From Ashinkailepas kermadecensis (taxonomy: Eukaryota; Arthropoda; Thecostraca; Neolepadidae): a DNA stretch of 64,000 nucleotides. The position numbers were made by a program, and so were the translations under genes. The stretch spans positions 374,501 through 438,500 of the forward strand of contig JAOTOM010005132.1 of assembly GCA_034440615.1 (NCBI GenBank), read 5' to 3'. A model generated the notes under the pieces. It was given only the letters and a program-made list of their open reading frames with translations. It ran no database searches and was not told where the DNA came from. The stretch's first letter is position 1; the number at the start of each line of letters is the position of its first letter. This document shows positions 56,201-64,000 of the stretch, piece after piece.

Positions 56201-57632
56201 GAGTTGGGCTGTGTGAGAATAAGCTGATACCTCGCACCCTGGGTCACTGGCCCAAGGTCACGGCACGCGCCGGCGACCGGTAGATCCGACAGAGAGGGGG
56301 GGGGGGCGAATCGATGCGTCCCCCACCCAGCTCGCATGTTCTTCCTGTGGTATCCTCGCCCAGTCTGCAATTCCCATATATTTATTGCGCAATGGTTTTC
56401 CTCTAAGATCAAGGCAGCGCTATGGTATACCTACTGGCCATCGACATTTCAAGCGGTGATGTTATTCAAGATTTTCACTGAAATTTCCAGGGTTAACAAC
56501 GCGTTCATATGGTCGAATGCTATCGAAAAATAGAACATTTATCATCATCTGATCCTAATCATGCCAGATGTTTCCCATTGTGATATCTGCCTCTGCTTCC
56601 AAAGGGGGCACCACCTGCTGATGCTATCTTCTGCCCCCCGACACTCGCCCCTGCCGTTAGTCCAGACATTTTCCAGCACACCGTCACACGGCACTGGCCC
56701 TGAATGGACGCACCAGGGTGCGACTCGTCGCCACTGTCTGGGTCAAATGTCACCATGTTTCTGGCGTCCCCCTACCTCGATCGATCGGTGGCGTCGTGTG
56801 TCGCACAGATGCGCTGCTGCCTGCACCCCAGCCGTGCCGGCAGCGTCTGTTTGTTAAGCGGTCTAATGAGATAATCGGCGCCCCTGGGGCAGTGTCGCCG
56901 CATGCCGCGCCGAGAGGACGAACTGGTCATTTACATAATGGGTCTGGGTGGGCAATGCGATGTTGTCTCCCCTCTCCTCCCCCCCCTACTTCCCGCGAGA
57001 ACTTCAGGAACGAACAAGCCCGACGACCGAGGTCAAGGTCACCACCAGGACCAACTGAGCCCACCTTGACCGAGCCCACCTTGACCGAGCCCAAGGTGAG
57101 CCCAAGGTCGTTTCCTCCACCAGTGTCGGTGTTGGTGTCTCGAGCCTCTAGCCAGCCTGCCACGTACCACCTGCAACACACGCACACATACCACCACGTA
57201 TACTTCTACTGTTCTGGGTGCCCGCTCGCTTTCATCTACTGCTGTTCTTCAAGATGCTTCTGCTTTTCATCTTCACGTTGGTCCAGCGGTGTCGCCTCCC
57301 CTTCCACCCGGGCTACCCCCGCCAACCTACCCATTTTCACTGTAGTACCTTCTGCTCGCCTTTGTTTGTCCTGCCCGCATTTTTACAATAGAGGCTTCAT
57401 GCCCATTCTTTGCCTCCGCTGGGTCCTTGTATTGTGCTCTAGAACATGACACTCATTGACATTTTCAAATCAGGTCCAATCCATATCCGTACCAGATACA
57501 TATATCCATCTGTTATCCAAGCCGTTTTCAAAAAGAACAGTAGTTCAAACCAGGTTGGTTGCAGTAATCAATAGCATGTAGACCATGGACATCATACAGA
57601 ATTATTTTAGCTGGCAAGACAAATAAAAGATG
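56201..57632. other. Intergenic, nothing recognised
   Basis: A 243-codon plus-strand frame (56718-57449) is Pro/Ser/Arg-rich and includes a short duplicated TTGACCGAGCCCACC motif at 57060-57090. It has no domain, and I treat it as chance. A G10 run lies at 56298. Confidence 0.4.
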
Positions 57633-57716
57633 TCGTCCACAGCCGCCAGCGTGCCGACCGTAGCCGCCAGCGTGTCGTCCCCAGCCGCCAGCGTGTCGTC
57701 CCCAGCCGCCAGTGCT
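57633..57716. repeat. Short (about four-unit) version of the 21-bp minisatellite
   Basis: It is the complement of the array at 48605-49600, at the same place relative to repeat B (joined to AGTGCTATGGCCAACCGGCT). One unit has TACGGTCGGCACG, also present in the long array. Confidence 0.92.
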
Positions 57717-57853
57717 ATGGCCAACCGGCTGCAGCGTTACCACGAACACTTTCACACTACAGCCATTTACATGCATGCAATGTTCGCGACTCTTATCGCA
57801 CGGAAGTCATCGATGTCGATCGGCAACATCAGCATAGCCTTGTCGAGTTATTC

Positions 57854-58045
57854 TAAGACCTAGGATGGGGGGGACGAGTGGTCTAGGGGTTAGATGCTCG
57901 TCTCACAATCGAAAGATTGTGGGTTCGAATCTCACCTGTCGCTACTCTTCGCCCGCGACCAATCGGCGTGAGAGATTGGTGACGCTATATGACTCAACGG
58001 TCGACGTGTCGTAAAAAAAAACAATAACCAATAAGACCTAGGATG
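57854..58045 (+). mobile_element. tRNA-Val-derived SINE, copy 5, with exact 14-bp target duplication
   Basis: The body is 57868-58031. It has the head GGGGACGAGTGGTCTAGGGG, CTCACAA in anticodon-loop position and the B box GGTTCGAATC (57922-57931). Also present are GTCGCTACTCTTCGCCCGCG, the CCAATC...GATTGG hairpin and the tail GTCGTAAAAAAAACAATAAC. TAAGACCTAGGATG flanks it at 57854-57867 and 58032-58045. The uninterrupted left copy of repeat B (about 48455-48475) has one version of that site, which confirms the insertion. Confidence 0.96.
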
Positions 58046-58148
58046 CATTTTGTTTGACGTCGCCAATGCTTGCCTCGCCACTGGGATCATTGCAGCTTTA
58101 TGGCAGCCCGCTTTGGCCACCAAAGGGATACAGAAAGTGAGTGCAGCT

Positions 58149-61146
58149 ACATGTGTCGCAGCGCCCACATCTTTACAACACTAGGCTTACACTCACAGAA
58201 TTAGAACTTGCAATTGCAGAGACAGGAAACACAAGCTTAGGCCCAGACAATATACACTACTCTTTCTTCAAACAGCTCCCAACACGAGCAGTACACGTAC
58301 TCCTCGAAACATACAACACTGCATGGACAACACATACATATCCACAATCATGGCTACACACCCTCCTTATACCTATCCCTAAACCAAACACTGACTAACT
58401 CTATGCGACTCTTATCGCCCTATCGTGCTCACCAGCTGCTTCCACAAACCTTTCGAACGCATTGTCAAAAAACGACTCCTCTACATAATCCAGACACAAA
58501 AACTAATTGCTCCCACTCAATCAGGCTTCCTTCCCAAGAGATCATGTATAGATAACCTCACCTACCTCATCACACACATCCAGGAAGCGGCGGCAAAGAA
58601 GCTTTCCACGGTCGCCGTCTTCCTGGACCTAAAACAAACATATGACACCATCAACATAACAGCTCTACTACAACACATATACAACATAGACATACAGGGC
58701 AGACTACTACACTACCTTCACTTCTACCGACTAAACAAATCATTTCAAGTCAAAATTGGTCCCCACACTTCAGACCCTAAATTCCCCACAACCGGTTTGA
58801 TGCAAGGCTCAGTTCTCAGCCCACTACTCTTTATTCTCGGCCTCAACTCAGTCATTCCCGACAACCTTCCAGTAAAAATCGCACTCTATGCAGATTATAT
58901 CGTACTCTGGACATCACATGAATCACCAGCCCACTCACTAACAATTCTACAAAACGCACTAACAGATCTCCACGACAAGCTAACCTTACTAAACCTACAC
59001 ATTGCACCACACAAATCCAAATGCATGGTTTTTAGCTATAAGCGACACACAGATTTATTATACTCACTGAAACTAGACAACACTCCCATACCATTTGTTA
59101 CCACAGCGAAATTCCTAGGCATCACTCTAGATCCACGACTCTCCTTCAAACCACACATTCTAAGCATCCAAAAACGCGCTTCTAAAAGGATAAACATCTT
59201 ATGAGCACTATCCGGCACAGATTCGGGATCAGACCGAAATTCACTACTGACCTTATGCAAACATATCATTCGACCAATCATGGAATACGGATCCACACTT
59301 TTCGAAAACGCTGCTAAAACAAACCTCAAACTCCTAGACTCACTTCAATACCAATGCCTAAAAATAGCCACAGGAGCATACACAACCTCACCTTCCCTCG
59401 GTCTTCACATATACAACCCCATACCAGAACTACAACACAGACGCACAGAAGCATTACTCAGATACCACTACAAAACGCAACTCATTAGACAACACCCATG
59501 CACTCAGGCACTAAAAATCCGCTCCAAACGCAGGCACCAACTCATGAAAAAATACCATTCAAAACTACAATAGGATGCCGCATTCAACAACACGCAAGAA
59601 ACTTACACCTCGCACTCCCCACCTCAAAACCACTCCCACCACTTAAAGCACGGTGGAAACACCAAACCCCCACAACACACTTCCTAATAGACAAACCAAA
59701 ACGCACATGCACAGATGCAGAAATACAACAACTTTTCCTCAAGTTCATATCACAATACACAAATTACAACATCACCTACACCGAAGGCTCCAAATCACAC
59801 ACACACCAGACGGGCTCAGCGGCGGTGCTGGATATCATACAAGCACCGCCCCATGTCATCCTACGTGCCCGCCTGCCGGACACAGCATCCACATACACAT
59901 CAGAACTATATGCAATATATTCGGCCTATTCGGCCCATCCACAACACAAACATCGAACACAACATCATAGCCACAGACGCAAAATCAGCAATACAAAGCA
60001 TAACACCCTACACCACATCCAAACACCCCCTCATCCCAAAAATACTGCACATACATAACAAACTAAACAATCGACAACAGCCACTCCTCCTTTGGATACC
60101 AAGCCACACAAACATAAAGAGAACGAACATACAGACACCGAAGCAAACATAGCCACAACACTACAACAAACCACAAACTGCCCACTCTCATAATCCGACT
60201 ACTTCCCCACAATACACCAGGCAATCAACAAACACATTCAACAAACATGGGACAGAGCAAGAACACAACTCCACGATATACATCCAAAACACGAACATTG
60301 GCACACCATCAATCAGAACACCAGACTCAAAGAAAGGATACTGACAAGACCTCGCATCGGACACACAGCACTCACACACTCGTACCTCATTCTAAACCAA
60401 CCACGACCTCAATGCACAACGTGTCGCCGAACACTTACAATCAAACACATTCTCATATACTGCACCAAGTACAGCAACCAAAAGCAACACATCACAAACT
60501 ACTGCACCACAAACAACCTCCCACTAAACCTCACCACGCTTCTCAACGATGAACACCCAACATTACACGAACAGACCTTCCACTTCCTTTCACCAACACG
60601 CATATTGGAACAACTGTGAAGGGGAAAAAGGAACAAAAGACATGGAAAAAACACAAAAAAAGAAAAGAAAAGAGAGAGATAAAAAAAGAAGAAGATATGT
60701 GTACGCATACATATATATGGAAAAAAAGAAAAAAAATTAATGCTCCCCTAAGTGTCAATATGTTTATATGTTTTTTTATGTTCACTCCAAACGACGATTA
60801 ACCTCCCCCCCCCCTCTGCACCCCATACCCCAAGCAGCACCGTCCGGACTGGCTTCTCTCCTCGTCATTTTTCACTACTGCGCCTTCTTCAGCATCTGAA
60901 CAACCTACAGCCTCAACCTCAAGACAGCCCATCACACCTCTACCCAGCTCCACTCTGTTATCTTCAAACTACCTAACTTCGGCACCTTACATCAAGTCAA
61001 CCTTACCTATCCTATTCCTTCTACCCCCGACTACGTCGTTCCATGAACCATAACCCACCACCACATTCATCTACACTCTACCGGAAACAGCCGACATCAC
61101 CACACGGTGGCAGGCTGGCCAAACTCACACACACACATATGTCGCA
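58149..61146 (+). mobile_element. 5'-truncated I-like LINE with 12-bp target duplication
   Basis: The body is 58161-61134 (2,974 bp). ACATGTGTCGCA (58149-58160) and ACATATGTCGCA (61135-61146) flank it, with one mismatch. The empty site in the left copy of repeat B reads through without the insert. It starts inside ORF2, shortly before the reverse transcriptase, keeps the RNase H domain and the C-terminal Cys/His block, and has ~500 bp of 3' UTR ending in a CA-rich tail. The A-rich plus strand and AC-rich codons differ from the GC-rich arrays around it. Confidence 0.95.
58161..60619 (+). pseudogene. I-like ORF2: reverse transcriptase, RNase H and C-terminal Cys block, inactive
   Basis: In order: TSLGPDNIHYSFFKQLP and SWLHTLLIPIPKP (58235-58390), a stop, SYRPIVLTS in a shifted frame, PTQSGFLPKRSCIDNLTYL (58515), motif A FLDLKQTYDTI (58620), motif B GLMQGSVLSPLLF (58800) and motif C YADYIVLW (58885). 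In motif C the second catalytic Asp of YADD is Tyr. ASKRINIL ends in a stop at 59202; the post-RT region continues to 59573. RNase H follows in two frames: NITYTEGSK (first catalytic Asp changed to Glu, about 59780), TSELYAI with its Glu, ATDAKSAIQSI with its Asp, and WIPSHTNI with its His (60090). A C-x2-C...H-x-L-x-x-C block closes the protein near 60420-60470. Frameshifts lie near 59560, 59930 and 60110. Confidence 0.92.
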
Positions 61147-61879
61147 GGCACCCGCCTCCTGCCAACATTGCCTGTTATCGTGAGTCTTATGATAGTCGAG
61201 CGCGTCGTCCCCGAGAACACCAATCAACTCATTTGGAAACACACCAACTTTTTAGACTCTTAACATGATGTAGTGAAGGTGAGCTCCAGCTGTGAGCTCC
61301 AGCTCCAGCTGTGGCTTTAGTGGTAGTCGAGGGAATCCTCGTCCGTATCGCGGATACTGGGTTCGAAATAATTGCTGCTAACTGGCCTCTATTAACTAGA
61401 CTTTCGAACGGCAAAGGGCGGCAGCCGGGCGCTCGCCACGTAAATTCTGTGACTCTGCTGCTCAGAGCAGCGTGACAGTTCACCCTCGTCGACAACTCCT
61501 CAGCGATTCCTGAGCGCTAGGGGCCTCCACACATCACTGGCCGGCGGCCGTACCACGTGACCGGCCACTCGCGACGGAAATCACGAGAGGCACGGCCAGC
61601 CATTGGCACATAGACGCTGGCTCAGCAGCTTAGCGCACCGTACCAGCTACTGCGGTGTGGCGGGACAGCTGCTGGCAAGTTCGAAGACATACAACTACGA
61701 CTTAGTTACCTAATTCGATACTAAAGGTATTGACAGAAGCTAATTTCGTTACAATGGTCACAGCAAGTACCACTCTGAGACAGCTCTTAACGTAATCACG
61801 GGCAACGTACTATGGACAGCGAAGCTATGGACAAAGAACAAAGTGCGGCATCAATGTGATAATATTTATTTATATATGT

Positions 61880-62210
61880 TGATGTGGGGACTCGCAAAAA
61901 AAATACTTGGCAAGCTCATTTTCTGCGGAATCGACCCGAAATGGTTGTCCAACTACCTGGCGGACCATTCGCCACAAGCGCAGATCAGAAATTCAGATAG
62001 CTCAATTACACTTGGAAGCATCAAATCCATTGCCGTCGATACCTATGAAGGGGTGCCTTAACCCCAGCAGTACGGGGTGGAGAGTCAATTCGGCCGCCCA
62101 GTAAAATCTTTCTGATGTAACGCTTGCACCGTTAATGCTAACGCTTTCAGATATCGAACACATTTCGACAACTGATGAGTAAATTTTACGTTAAAATATT
62201 GAGCTCCGAT
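61880..62210 (+). pseudogene. Short LINE reverse transcriptase fragment
   Basis: KLIFCGIDPKWLSNYLADHS then QAQIRNSDSSITLGSIKSIA and YEGVP (61905-62060) matches the segment between motifs A and B of CR1/L2-type reverse transcriptases, where the usual pattern is L-x-x-x-G-I-...-W-F-x-S-Y-L-x-x-R-x-Q-x-V and ends in the G-V-x-Q-G block. A stop follows directly, and the rest is missing or too decayed. It differs from the three other LINE relics in the window. Confidence 0.65.
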
Positions 62211-62859
62211 TTCCTGGGATATCAAAGCTAGGTTGGGTCAATATTTGGTCACGGCTGGTTATCTGTGTGGTTTTTAAATGCAGGTTTAAATGTTTTTTTT
62301 CATGAATAAACCACATAGGATGCAGTCAAAAGTGAAAAAAAAAGTGAGTGCATTTCCAAAGGGCAAGAAAAGGAAAGATGCCAAATGTGACATCAGGTCA
62401 GGTTCCCAGGCTACATGAGAGGTTTATTGTGGAAATTTTTGTTATCTACATACATTTGATATATTCAAAATTCAACATATATTAAAATCAGTATTTTAGA
62501 AAACCCTGCATCCGTGTAGTGGAAAATTGTCCTTTAAATTTGTGGCAGGAGTCGAGCCAATAATCTTGTCAGACCATTACGATAGGACTTGAAATGTCCG
62601 AATATATGGGGATTCCAAACACTCCAGCGGTCAAAATATGAACTATTGCAAAATACAAATGGTTTAACCAGGATACTTTTCCACACTGATTTCAATTATG
62701 TGACCCACTTCCCGAAATTCGGTTTCAAACTTTGCTTTTTTGTAGAAATTTTAGGAAAATATTCACCCAAGGATTGAGTTGTTTTTCTAAGTAGTCGATC
62801 AGGATATTTTTTTTGTTTTCCTTACCACTTGTCCTTATTTTGGTGTCGCTGATCGTCCC
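62211..62859. other. Gap between repeats B and A (right side)
   Basis: AT-rich DNA with no recognised feature. Confidence 0.5.
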
Positions 62860-63488
62860 GATAGGCGTCAGACGCAATGTTAATGCGGACATCGGGGATC
62901 TCCAGTAGAGAAAGAAAACTGGCAGCTTCCTGATGCCAATCAAGAACTCTGAAAAATGCGCCAGCGACAAGCGCGCCCAGATGCTCACTAGTGTGTGCGC
63001 GAAGAAATACCAGGGCTGAAATATGAGTATATGAGGGCTGAACAGTGAGATACTGATACTGTTTGCATTCTGCCACGCGCATTTGTTCGCATAACCTGGG
63101 TCTTCGCTACTACCACACATTCGCTGCTACCAGACATTCTCTACTACCAGACAATTGCTGCTAGCAGGAGCTGAAGTTCCCACTCACTTTTCTCGGTTTC
63201 GTATTCAGTCTCTTAGACTGGTTGGAAATTGTGAGCGGTGGTACCTTTTTAATCGCAACAACTGAATGTTATTCATTGAGAAAAAAAACTTAAGCTCATG
63301 GTGTCTCGAATATGCCAGCAACACAATGCAATAGCCTTACAAATTGTGCTCCTTTAGCCATTGTAAGTGTACGAATTATAAGTATAATATCCGTGTTCAG
63401 ATTGTGCCGCTCCGAATATGTCGACCAAAAGATGTGTTCAATATCACTGTGTTTATGCGTATATTCGACGTTCCTTTTTTCAAGAAGA
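62860..63488 (-). repeat. Dispersed repeat A, right copy (longest)
   Basis: On the minus strand it begins CTTGAAAAAAGGAACGTCGA and matches 46325-46810. It then continues beyond that copy's end through CGCGCACACTAGTGAGCATC, where it matches 20360-20503 to GCGTCTGACGCCTA. So this copy bridges the two partial ones and defines a unit of at least 630 bp. Confidence 0.88.
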
Positions 63489-63684
63489 ATAGTATTTCGT
63501 AGAATATACAAACACGGGCCTCACGAATCGTTCATTTAATGGAATTATAATTTTCCTATCCCTGCTACCAAAGTAGTATTGAAAAGAATATGTAGGACAA
63601 ATTTCCGCCTTTTGCCATATCAGCAAGGGGATAATTATGCCAGAATTCAACTAACCAACTACTGGGCGCTGTATGACGGAAGCA

Positions 63685-63746
63685 TTCGATGCGCCCCTAA
63701 GCCCAAATAACCAACCGACTAACCAACTATCTAACTAACCACCTAA
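63685..63746 (+). mobile_element. 3' end of a retroposon with (AACY)n tail
   Basis: CGATGCGCCCCTAAGCCCAA then ATAACCAACCGACTAACCAA and a further AACTAACC tail. It matches the 39-bp truncated insertion at 41034-41072. No head or target duplication was identified here. Confidence 0.5.
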
Positions 63747-63998
63747 CTACAATGGGTTAACACGATGCCGGTTTACACGTGCCGCCACCAATGCACCCTG
63801 AGACTTGCTGAGCTCCCGCTGAAGTAGCTCCAACTGCTTCTTCATGTCACCCTGTGTTGGTGATGGGCAGCTGGGATTGGGACCAGCATCAGTATCCTTA
63901 AGTTCAAGCAGAACATCATCCTCAGGCTGGTGAACAGAACCGTCTCGAGTGTACTCTGCTGCTGGCTCAGGATTTCCAGAAGCATTATTGTAGTAAAT
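63747..63998 (-). CDS. Candidate coding exon of an unrecognised protein, partial at the window edge
   Basis: Read on the minus strand from the right edge, this frame is open for 83 codons to a TAG at 63747. It has no start codon in the window, so the coding region would extend to the right. The translation begins IYYNNASGNPEPAAEYTRDG, has an acidic stretch (HQPEDDVLLELKDTDAG), then PNPSCPSPTQGD, and finishes with a heptad-like helix (MKKQLELLQRELSKSQGALV) ending VNRHRVNPL. The composition is balanced, unlike the repeat-driven frames elsewhere. The helix could form a coiled coil. Possible splice donors (GTGTAA or GTAAAC) lie in the CACGTGTAAACC at about 63775-63786, so the true exon may end before the TAG. 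It could also be the C-terminus of a transposon protein, since retroposon tail sequence follows at once. I do not recognise the family. Confidence 0.45.
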   Translation of the reverse strand: MYYNNASGNPEPAAEYTRDGSVHQPEDDVLLELKDTDAGPNPSCPSPTQGDMKKQLELLQRELSKSQGALVAARVNRHRVNPL

Positions 63999-64000
63999 TG

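Larger units (their letters stand above)
57717..61875 (-). repeat. Dispersed repeat B, right copy, inverted and interrupted twice
   Basis: The parts of B are 57717-57853, 58046-58160 and 61147-61875, in that order and all inverted relative to 47618-48604. The two interruptions are a SINE (57868-58031) and a truncated LINE (58161-61134). The pieces add up to about 1.0 kb, as in the left copy. A short CAGCTGGAGCTGGAGCTC expansion near 61282-61312 replaces a shorter sequence in the left copy. Confidence 0.9.

Noticed and set aside
56718..57449. A 243-codon plus-strand open frame
   Set aside because: Low-complexity Pro/Ser/Arg-rich translation of GC-rich DNA, with no domain, no conserved block and competing frames.
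57868..57945. A functional tRNA-Val gene
   Set aside because: The anticodon stem has mismatches, the acceptor ends do not pair properly, and the sequence continues into a SINE body with a target duplication. The same holds for the other four copies.

Overview
The window looks like intergenic DNA from a repeat-rich animal genome. It has no bacterial features: no operons, ribosome binding sites or dense genes. It has non-LTR retrotransposons of the I-like and CR1/L2-like kinds, a tRNA-Val-derived SINE, mariner and hAT-like DNA elements, and at least a dozen tandem arrays. The three-CCHC ORF1 protein and the mariner and LINE types fit an arthropod, perhaps a chelicerate such as a tick. That assignment is inference and not secure. 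No complete host gene is visible. The only good candidate host exon is an 83-codon open segment on the minus strand that runs off the right edge (63747-63998).

Layout. 1-2150: 5' part of a broken I-like retrotransposon, minus strand (ORF1, then the endonuclease of ORF2). 2.9-32 kb: mostly unique DNA with minisatellites (periods 11/22, 77, 66, 15, 35 and 52 bp), four SINE copies, a fold-back repeat (18353-19512), a LINE reverse transcriptase relic (21429-22500), two related LINE C-terminal fragments (24813-25265 and 31700-32110), hAT-like MITE ends, and an unrecognised decayed coding region (29427-30470).

32.3-44.1 kb: a CR1/L2-like LINE on the minus strand, split by a 9.3-kb insertion (32617-41918). 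The insertion has hAT-like terminal inverted repeats and an exact 8-bp target duplication. Deleting it and one duplication copy restores the LINE reading frame. Inside it are a large ~20-bp minisatellite that decays from left to right and a ~2-kb fold-back; no transposase is visible.

44.1-64 kb: a mariner relic, then two dispersed repeats (A and B) that recur in inverted order on both sides of a ~5.2-kb, 62-bp CpG-rich satellite (50968-56200). In the right-hand copy of B, a SINE (14-bp target duplication) and a 5'-truncated I-like LINE with reverse transcriptase and RNase H (12-bp target duplication) have inserted. The uninterrupted left copy confirms both insertion sites.

The retrotransposon coding regions all carry stops or frameshifts, so they look like decaying copies. 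Most long open frames in the window come from tandem repeats and are not annotated as genes.
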